Position numbers and translations under genes: made by a program. Shown piece after piece: positions 11,173 through 24,179 of a stretch of DNA of 64,000 nucleotides. The stretch covers positions 133,771,808-133,835,807 of the forward strand of contig NC_044556.1 in the NCBI RefSeq assembly GCF_007565055.1. Reading direction: 5' to 3'. Numbering within the stretch: position 1 is the first letter of the stretch; the number at the start of each line of letters is the position of its first letter. Source of the DNA: Rhinopithecus roxellana. Its lineage: Eukaryota > Chordata > Mammalia > Primates > Cercopithecidae. The notes under the pieces were generated by a model, which searched no databases, was not told the origin of the DNA, and saw nothing but the letters and a program-made list of their open reading frames with translations.

Positions 11173-11744
11173 TGATGATGAATTTTGTGTATTAGCTTGA
11201 CTGGGCTATAGGGTACCCAGGTTTCTGGTTAAACATTACTTTTGGGTATGTCTATGAAAGTATTTCTGGATGAGATGAACATTTGAATGGGTAGACTGAG
11301 TAAAACAGGTTGCCTTCTCCAGTGTGTATGAGTCTCATCTAATCCAATTCATTGGAAGCCTGAATAGAACAAAAAGCAGGGAAAGGGAGAATTTCCTCTC
11401 TCTCTCTGTTTTCAAGCTGGGACACTGGTCTCCTGCAGTCAGACTGGAACTTATACCATTGGCTCCTTAGGTCTTTGGACTTGAACTGGAATGTATATCA
11501 TCAGTTTTACTGATTCTCAAGCCTTTAGACTTGGATTAGAATTTACACTGTTGGTTCTTCTGGTTCTTAGGTATAAGGACTTGGACTGGAAGTTCACCAT
11601 CAGCTCTCCTGTGTTTCCAGCTTGCAGATGGCAGATGGTGTGACTTCTCAGCCTCCATAATTACATTAGCCAATTCCATATATATAGCCAATTTATACAC
11701 ATATATAGTTGGTTCTGCTCCTCTGGAGAACCCTGACTACTCCA
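11173..11744 (+). repeat. MLT2-like ERVL LTR, sense, inside the L1
   Basis: It opens TGATGATGAATTTTGTG, includes GTAGACTGAGTAAAACAGG and GGAACTTATACCATTGGCTC, and ends TTCTGCTCCTCTGGAGAACC followed by CTGACTACTCCA. It is the same family as 5669-6161 in opposite orientation. No clean target duplication is seen. The family name is tentative. Confidence 0.65.
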
Positions 11745-13435
11745 AAGGGGTTAAATTAAATAAAATATATGTTAAAACCCCTACCCTGAAAACTGGAAAC
11801 ATCTCTATGTGAAATTTAAGAATATCTAAATGAATTGATTTATGATGTTTGTAGATTGGAAGACCTGAAATTGTTTGTGATTTCAGTTCCCCAAATTGGT
11901 TTATAGATTTGATGACATTCCAGTAAAAATCCAAACGGATTTTCTTATAGAAATTTTCAAGCTGTTTCTAAAACCTAAATGCTTAGAACAGCCAAAACAA
12001 TTTTGAAAAAGAACAAAGTTAGAAGACTTAAACTTACTGGCTTTAACACTTACTGTAAAGATACAGCAATCAAGTTGGTGTGTTATTGGCATAGTTTTGA
12101 CACATATATCAATGAAACACAATCGAGAACCCAGAAATAGACCAGCATGTGCATGGCCAATTGATTTCTAACAAAGATGCCAAAGTAATTCAATATGGAA
12201 AGGATTATCTTTTCAACAAATTGTCTCGAACAACTTGTTATCTACATTTAAATAAATTAACATCAACCCTTACTTTATGGTATACAACTGGATTATAATC
12301 TTAAATGTAAATGTTAAAACTATAAAGCTTCTGGAAGAAATTTTATAACCTTCAGGTAGGAAAAGATTTCTTAAATAGGACACAAAAAAGCATAAACATA
12401 AAAAATATAAAAAATTTATAAATTGGACTACATCAAAATTTAAAACCCCTGTTTATAAGAAAATGCAAATGCAAAGGCAGACCTGAGATGGAGAAAATAT
12501 ATGTGTGTGTGTGTATACTATTTAATTAGGACTGATATCTAGAATATATAAAGAACTCTTTCAACTCACTGATAGAACCAATTATAAAGTCAATAAAATG
12601 GACACATTTGAACAAACTTTACCAAAGAAGATACACAGAGAGCCAATATATCCATGACTAGATGCTCAATATAATTCATCATTAGGGAAATGAAAATTGC
12701 AACCACAATGTGATATCACTACACATCCGTTAGAACATTAGAGTGGGTAAAATTAAAAGGACCCCAACTAACTGTTGATGAGGATATGAAACCACTGAGA
12801 TTTTCCTGCATACACCGCTGATGGGAATGTAAAATTGTACCACCACTTTGAAAAACAGTTTTGGCAGTTTCTTATAAAGTTAAACATACACTTACCATAT
12901 GATTCAGCAGTTCTACTCTTAGGTGTTTATCCAAGAGAAATGAAAGCATGTGTCCACAAAAAGAATCGTACACAAGAGTTATTTCACTTTATTTAAAGTA
13001 ACCCAAACTGGAAACAACACAAATGTCCATCAGCAGGTGAATGTATACATAAAATGTTTAACAATGGAATACTACTTAGCACTAAAAAGGAATAAACTAT
13101 TTGAATATGTACCAACATAGATGAGTCTCAAAATAAATGTGGTAAGTGAAAGAAATCAGACTGAATAAAATGTAGATATTGTATGATATTCAATATAAAC
13201 CTCTAGAAAAGAAAAACTTAGCATATATTTATAGAAAGCAGGTTCATGGTTGCCTGGGGCCAGTGATAGGGTGAAATCGGCTGGGAAGGGGCTTAAGAGA
13301 ATGACCTTTTGAAATAATGGAAACGTTCTAATCTTGACTTTAGCGGTGGTAACATGGATGTGTACTATTTGTTAAAAGTCATAGAATATACCCTTAACAT
13401 GAGATATGTAAACTATCCCTCATTAAAATTGTGCT
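11745..13435 (+). repeat. L1 (old) 3' half: ORF2 end and 3' UTR, part 2
   Basis: TTGGCATAGTTTTGACACAT, GAACCCAGAAATAGACCAGCA, GAAACAACACAAATGTCCATCAG, GGAATACTACTTAGCACTAAAAAGG and GGTTGCCTGGGGCCAGTGAT are ordered ORF2 C-terminal and 3'-UTR L1 text. It is riddled with stops and belongs to the same insertion as 10440-11172. Confidence 0.85.
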
Positions 13436-14945
13436 TGTATGTAGCAGTTGCTGTTTTTGAGGGGCAAGGTCTTGAATTCAGTAAAGAGAAACATTATAAA
13501 GGTGTTGACAATTTCTCCATAGTATGAAGCCTGTTCCATATTGGGCACTGTGTCAGGTGTTCCTGTGACTCTTGGCTGTGATACAAAGCAACTTCCCCCT
13601 TAAAAACTGGCTAAGACCAAGAGCCAAGGTTCCCTCCTAGAAGTCCCAAGCTGGACCTAGAGGAAGGTGCTAACACGGTCTGTTTCAGCCACAGGTCTCT
13701 TTCAGAGGACCACAGAACTCACTGCCTTCCCTCTCTGAGATAATGGAGTGAGTGTGTTAGGTTGGCTCAGTGGCTCAGACTAAAGCGTCAGGGACTCCTA
13801 TGTTTAAAATTGATGTCACTGCTAATGTACTGCTTGAATGTATCTAAGCCCCTGTCTTTCTATTTCAATTTCCTCTGTGGTTGCGTGAAGCCAACTATGG
13901 CAGTCCATTATACATGGAAGGCCAGTGTTGCCAGATTTTAATTTGTAGAGTACAGAACATAATTTTGACTAATTGGTCCAGTAGGAACTAGAGTAGAATC
14001 TAAACAACTCTGGAGGTCTGTGGCAATGAAACAGGGAAGGAGGGAGAGATTTAATCAACCTTCACCCAGGCAGGCTGTTGACAGATTTCTAGGCTGACTT
14101 AATTAATGTACTTATTTCTCAGGTAAGACCTCAAAACTATTTGGATCTAATTTCACTATACTTCATCCTGTTCATGATATTATGCTTTCAAAGTAACAAG
14201 CCTTAAATTCCTTTTAAGGACACACAAAAGAGTAAAACACACTATCTTTTTGTCCCTGTCTGAAGTGGAGAAATGGAGTGGGTGCATAGAAGTTGTAACT
14301 CTGAGTCCACTTAAGTTTTGCTAGTGTATAGGTCATTTTTCAGTACACAATGAAGTTAACAATTAGTATCTTTGTGGTATCCAGAAACAATGTCAACCAA
14401 AATTGGAGCAATGAACCTGAGAACTGAATTCATTTGAGCTATAAATCATAAGCCCATCAATCTCTAGAGCAGAAGCAAAAGTGAAGTCATTGAATATTAT
14501 AATAGATTCCATATGTGTTTTAAAGAAGGCTTAAAAATAACGACTTACAGGTTACCATATTTCTGGGGCAAAAATTTACATATGTGAATAAGAAGTGAAA
14601 TAACTGACTATCCAATTTTTGCTTCTGTTTTCTGCCACTTCTTTTTAATAGTGGAATATTTATTTAGCTCTTGAAGGGCAGAGCAGAGGAACTGTGACAG
14701 GCACTAGAGAATGTGGAGGAACTGACAAAACAGAATATGAAGGGAGGTAGAAGAAACTGACTCTCAGCTTTGGTAGAAAAGGTAGCACAGATAAGGAAGC
14801 ACAAATTTCAGATAACCCTCTTGGCCTTTCCCTGATACCTTATTGCAGAGAGTTCGTGTTTCTCCTTAAGCATTAAAGTTAGAAAGCCAAATAGTAACAT
14901 GGCCACAATTCTGTGAAAATTTTGAAAGGCCGTGACAAAATGAAA
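13436..14945. other. Unassigned intergenic or intronic sequence
   Basis: No recognisable repeat or exon is seen. The minus-strand ORF at 14808-15014 overlaps a MIR and has no family resemblance. Confidence 0.4.
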
Positions 14946-14949
14946 ATGA

Positions 14950-15085
14950 AAGCTTCGTTCTGAGTCAGACAGATCTGTTTTCAAATTTGGACCCCGCTCT
15001 GTGACCTTGGGCAATTCACTTAATTTCTCTGAGCTTCAGTTTCATCAGGATGGGGAATTAATACTTACCTCAAAGAGCACTTGGT
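14950..15085 (+). repeat. MIR SINE
   Basis: TGTGACCTTGGGCAATTCACTTAATTTCTCTGAGC, CAGTTTCATCAGGATGGGGA and ACTTACCTCA are near-consensus MIR core text. Confidence 0.75.
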
Positions 15086-18000
15086 GTAATACACTTGTGT
15101 ATTTCTCTCTTCATAACAACTATCCTATCATTTTGAAGTATAATCTGTCATTTTGAAATGTATCTCTTTCTTCTCATATGATTGTAGACTTCCCAGGAAT
15201 TGAGATGAAGAACTCTCAGCTCAAGGGCTGATTGGTGGAGAACACAGGCTTATTTATCTTTATTTTGCCCTGCCCCATACACACTTGGCACAATAATTAG
15301 GCGATAGCTACGTAAAACGTTAGGGACTTCTTCCCTCCTGTGACAGCGTGGTGCTAGATGAGATTTAACCAAACTACACGGCATGCCCCTGCAAATTTGC
15401 CATCTTGTTATATGGCCCATTAACCCTCCAGCTAGAAGTCTCTGTTTCTAAATCTATTTCTAAACCTCCAGCTAAGTCTATATTTGCATGATTGCTATTA
15501 CACTAAGGTGTCAGAAGGCAAGACACAATCTTAGTTCAGTTTACACTTTGGTTTATTGGAAATAGCAAGGTCAATCTGTGGCAATGAAAAAAATGGAAAG
15601 TCCTGTAAAAGTTTAAGGAGGGAAGAATAAAAGGAAGAGAAAAGAAACTGTAACCCAGTTGGAATGAAATGGCAACACAGAATGAAATGATCCTCTTTCC
15701 CCCCAAGACAGATGTTGGCATGGATTTCATATGGACTCTGAAACTAAAGCTGACACCCAACTGAGTGCTCAAGCCCTACATTCCATCCACCCTTCATTTG
15801 TTAGTATCGAAATTGAGGCACTTCACAAACTTGGCTATCGAATACTGTATGTGTGTGGAAAAGGGCCAGATAAAATGGGCCAATTAGAACACAGCCACAT
15901 CTGTCAAAACTCTAACCCTTAACCTTAGTGAAAATATAATCTAGGATCAAACACAGAAGCCCTGCAGATGTACACAAGTCATTTAATGCAGCCCTTGGAA
16001 AGACTGTGATGAATGGCTGGTGCTATTGTGAAGGCCTGATGAGAAAGCCAGGCTTGGTTTTGCTAGGAATATTTGCAATTTTAAAGAAAAAAATAGGTTC
16101 TAATTGAGTAACTATTGAATGTATCCCAGTAATGTCCTTCCCATAGGCTGAGTTGAAAATACTCTGACTCTGTTGCTATGCAAAGCAGTTTCCAAACATG
16201 TTTTGAAAACTTGTTTGAAATTTGCGAGTAGAATTTGGTTTTCAAAGGCTTCATTTAGGCTTAAAACCTTTTGGTTCACTCTAGAATAATGCGAGGGTTT
16301 CATCTTGAATGGACTATCGAGGGTAAATTCAACAGCTGCTTCTCCTCTGATACATATTTATGAATGCAGGATGCATTCTCTATGGTACAGTACACCCTCA
16401 CAGAGCTCTGAGTAAGAGGAAAAAAACATGGAAATAATTTTTTTTTAATGTTGGAGTGTCCTTACAGGGTTTGCTAAAGGACAAATGGGTCTCTCATTAA
16501 AAATAGGGATTGTATCTTCTCTAGTATACATGGATCGTGACCAACACAACAGTTTTTACTGAATTTACTGATAAAAATGTCACTATATTATGTCAAGCTC
16601 AAGTCTTTGGGAGGGATTTTTAGGATTCTGTAAGATATGGCTTTGACTTTGCATTCGCTTTTGGGCACCAGGTCATCAGGGAAAAGTCACAAGATCTATG
16701 CAAAAGGCAGTGTCAGGAAGCAGCATCTCTTGCGGTTTCCCCTTGGTTTCATTGTCCCTGTGTTCATGTGTTCATCTGGGGTATTGAGTCTTTGATCCTA
16801 CATGTGAAAAGTTTGCCATGTTGAGCCAGTAGTATAACTCCCTCTAACCAAGGCACATAGCTTCTGCCGTCTACCCGCTGGATGAGTATTAGACCAATTC
16901 CTTTGTCCTTAGCACCACTTACAAGGATTTATTCCCATTCCGGAGGATTTATTCCCATTCAGAGAAGAAACAGCATAGTTAGATGGGAATAAAATTGCTG
17001 CTCTGTATATAAAGCTTCTTGCACCTAGTTAATCTAGCAACCTGGTGTTTTGGTCTTCAGCACTAACTAGATCATTATGATGTGACACTAATCGAAGAGT
17101 CTTCTGTAATGGGATAAGGTGTTATCTGATCAAATGAAGGAGGATGATATTTGGCAGTATACGGTATATGTGAAAATCATGGTGTCCTTGCTACTTAGAG
17201 ACTGTGAGAGGGGATAAGGATTGGCTCAGAGCCAGCTCACTCTACATGCTCTCCCAGAAGTGTTTTCTTGAAAGAGTTTTTCCCCATTGGGACCTTCCAT
17301 TTTCCTCTGGCTTAGTAAAGTGACTGTAATTAAATAGATTCAACTTCTGTTTATGGTGAAGTAAAAGATTGAGAACAGATTGCTCTTTAACCTGAAATGT
17401 GGAAGGGCTAGTCTATTTGGAAGCTAGTTAAAATGATTTTGTGTATTAACTGGTAAACTCAACAGATGTTTTCTCCCCTGAATATAACATTTCTAGATCT
17501 TCGCATTCCTCCCATGAGAAGTCCACTTCTGAATCCTTTCGAGAGCTCAGATTCCTAGGAGCTCAGATTTTTGAACATCTGCATGATGTTATTTTGTACG
17601 TGGAACACTGAGTGTTAAAGGATAGCAGTGGAGTGGAGTGGTGAGGGCACGGCTCTGGGTCAGGATAACCGGAGAGAAACCCTAGGGCTTATTCCATAAT
17701 CTCTCTTGATTTGAGCTTCTGAGGATAAACTGAGGCTTGTGATATGCTAGCCCAGTACCTGGTGTAGTGAATATTGAATGCACTGTGGGGGAGGGGATCG
17801 TGTTGTCAATGTTCCTGCTGTTATTGTTGAGACCTAAAGGATTGCTATGACCTAAATCAGCTTAATTTCCTTCAACTTGATAAAAATTAGCCTGTGGCTA
17901 TTGAACTGGATGATGCTCTCCTAATGGTTTTTGCATTTTGCCTTTATTCACTCAGTTAAAGCTGGTGTTTACAGAATTGTGAAACATTTGAGCCTGGGAC

Positions 18001-19630
18001 AGTCATGTGATTTACAGTTTTGTCTCGTTTCATACTTTCCAGCAACATAATTACTGAACTTTTTATCATAATAAAAATATAGGCCATAAAAAAGGCAGTC
18101 CCCTGGAATTCCCTCTATCTCTCTTAGAATGCTAAAGGGTATTTTTTGTGATCTCAGTTCTGTTCTGTTTAGGTATCCTCTCCCTCCCCCACGTCTGTCT
18201 TTGCAGATTTGTGACCAGACGGCTGCACTGAATGGAGACCAGGAAGGGAGCCCAACTGTTTTCCTTGTGTTGGCTCTCTGTGCCGAGCAGGGATTGTTGA
18301 GCAAAGCAGGGATTGCTGAGCAGCGTTTCTCTAGGGAGGGTCACAGGGTAGTACAAACCCACTCTGGATTTTTCTTTTTTTTATTATTAAAAACTTTTGC
18401 CAAATACTATCAGTAAGGAGGAGAAAGTATGTGGTTTGAAGACCGGTTGGACGAGTCTTTTAAAATATCAACTGGAATAAAGCAGGAATGCCTTGCACTT
18501 CTTTAATTTTCTACATTTAACAGGAGACAGTTGCTCCCAGAGTCACTTCTAACTCCACAGACAGTATTGTGCAACTTTGCTCAGCATTCAGGGAGACACT
18601 ATATAATTAAAATTCCTTTGAAAATGGTTGCCCAATGATTGACATTTATTCCAAAATACATGATCATGTTGAATGCTGAATTCCTTCTTTCAGTAAATTT
18701 TCTTTAATAAAACAGTAAAAAATCTATTTTTTAAAAGGGTAATGGAGTTTTGTAAAAAATTGAAGCAGTGCAACAAACGTGTGTCTAATCTTGCTCTTAA
18801 AGAGCTGGCAGGCTAGCAGGGGAGACCAGAGTAAGTTATGGAAAGCAAAGAAAGCAATACTCAGGATATAACTGAGTTGCCTTATATAGATAGACTTGAA
18901 ATGCTGCTGAGATTCCAAAGAGGAAGAGATAATAGGAATCGGTTTCTCTCTTACCTCCTAGTACATTGACTTATACCTCCAGTTCAAACACAAGCAACGT
19001 TTAGTATTACTACGAAATAATCTGATGGGCTTCCTTTCTCAGGGCAGTAGGAATCTCTCTCTCTGCTGTGGCTTTCTGGGGTCCTTCCTTTCTGATGTCT
19101 GTCTGTGCCCCAGTTTCCATTTTCATATGGTAATCTTCAATTCTGGATAGCTGGTTCTCTCTGTGTTCTCAGAAGAAATAGACTAGTGAGATCACTATAA
19201 TGCCCCCTCCACAATGAGGAGGTTGTATCTTGAGACCTTCTTGGATCCCGCAATTTGTAGATATCACAATAGCAATCATGGTTAGAGAAGTCTACCATCA
19301 AACCAGGAGTTAGATGCTAAGGATGAGTGAGCATGTCCAAATACCAGCTTTAAAAAGCCTTGGCACACTTACAATTGACTACATGTCAGAGAGTTTTGGG
19401 TTATCTCTGAATAGTCAAAGCCCTGATATTGTACACACGAATGTAAAGGGGCTATTTTAATATCATGCTGTTTGTTTGACTTTTGAGTAGTGAATGCATA
19501 ATATGGGACTAAGCACAATATGTGAGTGAAACACTGAAATCACCTTTCACTGTTTTGTTTAGTGGTTTGGAGCCTTCAGTTCTTCTGGAAAAACAATTCA
19601 ATGCACATTAGTTTTGCTTTCTACATTTGA
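15086..19630. other. Long unique stretch, no genes recognised
   Basis: About 4.5 kb with almost no recognisable repeats. Short frames (for example 17969-18304 minus, 18129-18416 plus) lack good paired splice sites and family resemblance. A small direct duplication of GGATTTATTCCCATTC sits at 16925-16940 and 16945-16960. Positions about 17640-17790 may be a faint MIR. Confidence 0.4.
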
Positions 19631-19639
19631 GGGAGGTGA

Positions 19640-19800
19640 ATGCTTTATTTTTATAACTGTAAGAGGGCTCAGCAGTCTTGTAGCCCTATTCATATTGAAG
19701 ATGAGGACACTGAGGCTAAGAAAGGTGAAATGGCTTGCTTAATTGTTACACAGAGAATTAACTGTAGCTTCATGATTTTAACTCAGGTCTTGTGACTAGA
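19640..19800 (+). repeat. MIR fragment
   Basis: GATGAGGACACTGAGGCTAAGAAAGGTG, GCTTGCTTAATTGTTACACAGAG and AACTCAGGTCTTGTGACT follow the 3' half of MIR. Confidence 0.6.
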
Positions 19801-20782
19801 ATTTCAGTGCACTTTACATTATGCAGTTCTGAACCTTTGAGTAAAACTAAAATGCAAAGACTGCTCTTGATAGCCTTCTAGGTGGAAGAGTTGAAGATAG
19901 TAGGAGATAAAGATAAACAAACCTATCTTATCTGGACAGAACCTCAGCTCATTAGGAAGAGGAATGAGGAAGAGAGAATGTAGGAGGAAAGAAATGCTAG
20001 AAAGACAAATAATCATGGCAAGGGACTGGAACAGGGTAAAGGCCAGACATTTTCAAGATTAGAAGAAATCTGAGTTGAGTTTGAAAAACTGAAGATTTCT
20101 TCAGGTAGAAGCAAAAGGGAAGTAAGCAGAAATGTTATTATTATCACATATAATGGAGTCTGCAAAGGAAGAAGAAAAGCATGACCCTAATAGATAAAGA
20201 TAAGAAGCACCAAATCATTTTAGTAAGTTTCTGAATTTTAAACACTTTCTTTTCCTTCCAAAACATATTTAAAGAGGAGGGGGAGGAGAAAAAAGATAAT
20301 GATTTATGAGGGATGTCTCATATGCTATTTATTATAAGAAGGAAAGTAAAATTCAATAAATTACAAACTGATTTATCAAACAAAGTTCAGCATGGAGGTT
20401 AATAAAATAAATACAGACTTGAGTGGAGTTGTGTCCTAGCACTTTCTTTTAAAGCCATGTTTCAATAAAAGGGCATCCATGGAAGTGATGGATAATTTTT
20501 ATCTGATAGCAAGAACAGGCACTAATAATGGCAAATTATTGTGTTCTTAGATTGTCATTTTAATACTTAGTTTTCAAGATTAGCCTCTGAGAAGCCGCTC
20601 ATTTACTTTTGGTGCATAATGATCACTTAGGATGTGAAGCCATCAGCTGCGCCCTTTGTTATGACCGTGGAAAATGTTATGACCTCCAGTCGATGATGAT
20701 TTTGGAAGGAATAGAAGAAATAAGTTATGATTACATATTGTAGATAGTATAAGCATAGTGTTAGTAAATATTTTAAAAAGAA
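19801..20782. other. Unassigned sequence
   Basis: AT-rich, with no gene or clear repeat. Confidence 0.4.
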
Positions 20783-20898
20783 GACTAGGCACAGTGACTC
20801 ATGCCTGTAATCTTAGCACTTTGGGGAGATTGAGGCAGGAGGATCACTTGAGCCCAGGTGAGACCAGCCTGGGCAACATAGTGAGATTCTGTCTCTAC

Positions 20899-20925
<27 letters not shown>
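20783..20925 (+). repeat. Free left Alu monomer (FLAM-like) or AluJ half
   Basis: Only the left arm is present: ACTAGGCACAGTGACTCATG through GCCTGGGCAACATAGTGAGA and TCTGTCTCTACA, then a 27-nt poly(A). The right arm is absent, as in FLAM or a truncated AluJ. Confidence 0.8.
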
Positions 20926-20929
<4 letters not shown>

Positions 20930-21465
20930 TCCATGGCTTTCTTATCTGCAGATTGTTTCTCAGTGTCAAGCAAGCACATGTTTCTTCCATCCCACCACAC
21001 TTGTCTTCCCTGTTTTAATTTTATTTCTGTGCTTCATAAGGTAGAGGCAGTGTACAATCACAATCCTTTTACAATTACAAAAAAATTCCCAAGCAATTTT
21101 CTTTTTTAATTTTTGAGAAAAATTTTGCTTTTATGTTCTCTGATCAGATTTACCTTTCTATACATACAGGTTCCTTTTTTCACCCCACTCCCAACTTAAG
21201 GCTGATTTTACTGTCAAGTGGTTTAAACAAAATTCTGTTTTGGGTATCAGGTGTTTTAAATTAAAAATTATTCAAAATTGATTTCCAAAAGAGTCCATAA
21301 GGCTTATGATATTTCGGACCAATTCTTAACTAGAACAGAAAGTTTTGCCTTTTAGGTTTCCAGTGATTTCATATTATCTGATGATTCTGTTGAAGGGCCC
21401 ATATTAATGGTATTGCCTGGAGGTTGTCTTGTAACCCTTGAATATGTGTTTTAAGAAAGAAGGCA
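20926..21465. other. Unassigned sequence
   Basis: No gene or recognisable repeat is seen. Confidence 0.4.
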
Positions 21466-21775
21466 GGCCGGGTGCGGTGGCTCACGCCTGTAATTCCAGC
21501 ACTTTGGGAGGCTGAGGCGGGCAGATCACCTGAGGTCAGGAGTTCCAGACCAGCCTGGCCAACGTGGCAAAACCCTGTCTCTACTAAAAAATACAAAAAT
21601 TAGCTGGAGGTGGTGGCAGATGCCTGTAATCCCAGCTACTCGGGAGGCTGAGGCATGAGAATCACTTGAACCCTGGAGGCAGAGGTTGCAGTGAGCTGAG
21701 ATCATGCCACTGCATTCCAGCCTGGGTGACAGAGCAAGACTCCATCTCAAGAAAAAAAAAAAAAAAAAAAAAGAA
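21466..21775 (+). repeat. Alu (S-type), sense, full length
   Basis: It starts GGCCGGGTGCGGTGGCTC, is complete, and has an A-rich tail ending in GAAA units. The flanks AGAAAGAAGGCA and AGAAAGAAGTCA form an imperfect target duplication. Confidence 0.93.
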
Positions 21776-21967
21776 AGAAAGAAGTCAGTAGTTCAACTGT
21801 AAGATGCACCGTATATCAGAGGTTAGTGGAAAGTCTACATATGCCTCCTATTTTAATTTTAACAAATAAATGATGACTCTGTAACATAGACTTCTAGCTC
21901 CTAAAAAGAGCTAGAAGGGAATAGGTAGGAAACCTATAATGCATGAATTGTTTAAAGAAAGTATGGA

Positions 21968-22270
21968 AGCTGGATGAGGTGGCTCATGCCTGTAATCCCA
22001 GCACTGTGGGAGGCTGAGGCAGGTGGATAATTTGAGGCCAAGAGTTCGAGACCAGCCTAGCCAGCATGGTAAAATCTCATCTCTATTAAAAATACAAAAA
22101 TCAGCTGGGCATGGTGGCAGGCATCTGTAATCTCAGTTACTCGGGAAGCTGAGGCAGGAGAATCGCATGAACCTGGGAGTCAGAGGTTGCAGTGAGCCGA
22201 GATTGCACTACTGCACTCCAGCCTGGGTGATAGCACAAGACCCTGTCTCAAAGAAAAAAAAGAAAAGAAT
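21968..22270 (+). repeat. Alu (S/J-type), sense, full length
   Basis: It starts at AGCTGGATGAGGTGGCTC. The target duplication AAAGAAAGTATGGA is perfect at 21954-21967 and 22271-22284. Confidence 0.93.
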
Positions 22271-22309
22271 AAAGAAAGTATGGAATAAAATGTTAGATTT
22301 GAAGAGGAA

Positions 22310-22480
22310 AAGACAGGTTGGCAGCAGGACTGGCTATATTATTTGTGGGGCTCAGTGCAAAATGAAACTAGAAGGCCCCTTGTTCAAAAATTAAGAATTT
22401 TAAGGTAGCAACAGCAAAGCATTAAACAAAGCATGAGGCTCTTCTGAGCATGGGGCTCTGTGTGACTTCGTAGGTCACAC
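22310..22480. repeat. Possible old MER-type repeat, family not assigned
   Basis: GGGGCTCAGTGCAAAATG, CCCCTTGTTCAAAAATTAAG and GGTCACACACTC resemble a dispersed mammalian repeat that I have seen but cannot name with confidence. There is no coding signal. Confidence 0.35.
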
Positions 22481-22739
22481 ACTCACAGAGCTCACCCTGG
22501 TCAGAAGTTGAGATGTCAGTAAAAAGGAAAAGGAATGATCCATTCCCTGTGGTTTTCTTACCTCTGTGCTATCCTTACCTGTGTACTCATCAGATGTGAC
22601 CATATCTCAAGGGGGCACCATTGTGCCAGTGAGCTGAGACACAGACACTCTGGCTCTAGTCTATGGAGGAAGGGGCATGAGAAGGAGGTTGCATTCTACC
22701 AGTGATGGGAGAGTAGGATGGAGCTGAAGACTTTCTGAA

Positions 22740-22935
22740 CTGATCTAGGAGAGAGAGCATGAACTTGGGAACTCTGCAGCTTTCTAGCAGTGTAGTAAAG
22801 TTATTTAACCTCTCTGAATCTCATTTTTTCATTGTTGTAAAATGGTGATATCTACCTCTCAGGTTTATTGTGTGGATTACAGATAATGTGGAAAACGCCT
22901 AGCACAGTGGCTGGTATGCAGTGGAAGCTCAAGAT
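22740..22935 (+). repeat. MIR SINE, nearly complete
   Basis: TTATTTAACCTCTCTGAATCTC, TTGTAAAATGGTGATATCTACCTC, TTGTGTGGATTACAGATAATG and AGCACAGTGGCTGGTATG follow MIR order closely. Confidence 0.78.
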
Positions 22936-24175
22936 ATATTCTACATATGGTCATTTTAATAAGTGCAGGGATACACTGAGGATAAATGAAAAAGACTTCC
23001 AGTCTCAGATAGGGTGGAGGATCTCAGAATGCTTGAAGAGCCTTGTAAGAACTGGCTGCCTCTCTTGAGTCCCTCCTTAGTTCCTGAGTGCTTTGGAATG
23101 GTTTAAAACTCACAATAACATCTTCTTCCCAAACAGGGTGAGGAGCAATCTGTGGGAAGTCAGTGCACAGTAGAGTTCAGTCTTCAACACTGAAAATTTG
23201 CCAACTTTCACCCACACTGCGGAGATGAGAAAGCAGCTGTGGGCAGACAGTAGAGTAAGCTGTGAGGTCTCTGGAACACGTTACACTTACAGATGTTCCA
23301 TTGTTCCCATGGGATTTCATACTTTGTCTATTTTATCCAGTTTTGTTTCCATAATATACAAAGGAGACAGCCAAAACCATTTTATGTAGTTTTCCTACTT
23401 TGTTTTGATTTATTTGTTGTTGTTTACAGTATTTCTCCAATAACAACAATGGAATTTCCTTTCCTACTAATCTGGCCTGTTTCCATTTTGCCTGTTTATT
23501 TTAATTTCCTTTTTTTGGACTGAAATCTCTACATGACTCTGCTTTGTTTATTTCCTTGTGTGTGCGTGTCAGCATCATTTATTAGTGTGTCCACTCAGAG
23601 GAACTTTGTTCATTAATTATGTAGGTTTTGTTTCCTGGTTCCTAGTGGGAGGGTATTAAGTGCTCTGTGTTTCTAAGTACTTCACGATGGTTTTGGTTAT
23701 CAGTTTCTTCATCATTGCTCTCTGCAAGCAGATGGCTCACTCTCCATGGCTTAGATGGAGCATGGGAAGCCCCAGAGCAGAGAAGTAACTCTTCTGCAGA
23801 TGATGATTTTCTTAAATCCACTGATCTGTCACTCCTGTCACTCATATAGGTTTCAATTTCCACTTACTTCTATTTGGGTAGTGGGTTATGTGAGCCTAAC
23901 ACCTGGGTTTTGCAGACATAATTCCTTGAAGACATTTCCATGAAAACCAGCCTGTTGTTAACTAATGAGCAATTCTATCTTGCGTTATAAGCTGCTTGGA
24001 GTGTGCGAGGAATGTTAGACTTATCCCTTTTTTATGAAAAACTTATAGCCCACTAAGTCAATAAAAAAGTTAAAAGGAAGAGGTAACCTGACTTTTACAT
24101 CTGTTACTTGAATATGTAAGATCTGCTGCCTCCTTTTCAATGGATTGTCATGATTTACTAAATGATCGAATTAGT
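22936..24175. other. Unassigned sequence
   Basis: Short frames (for example 23642-23863 minus, 73 codons) lack splice context and recognisable domains. No clear repeats. Confidence 0.4.
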
Positions 24176-24179
24176 GGTT

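Noticed and set aside
18129..18416. A pyrimidine tract and TTTGCAG near 18180-18207 followed by open sequence, considered as an exon
   Set aside because: No matching donor at a sensible distance in the open frame, and the peptide shows no recognisable features.
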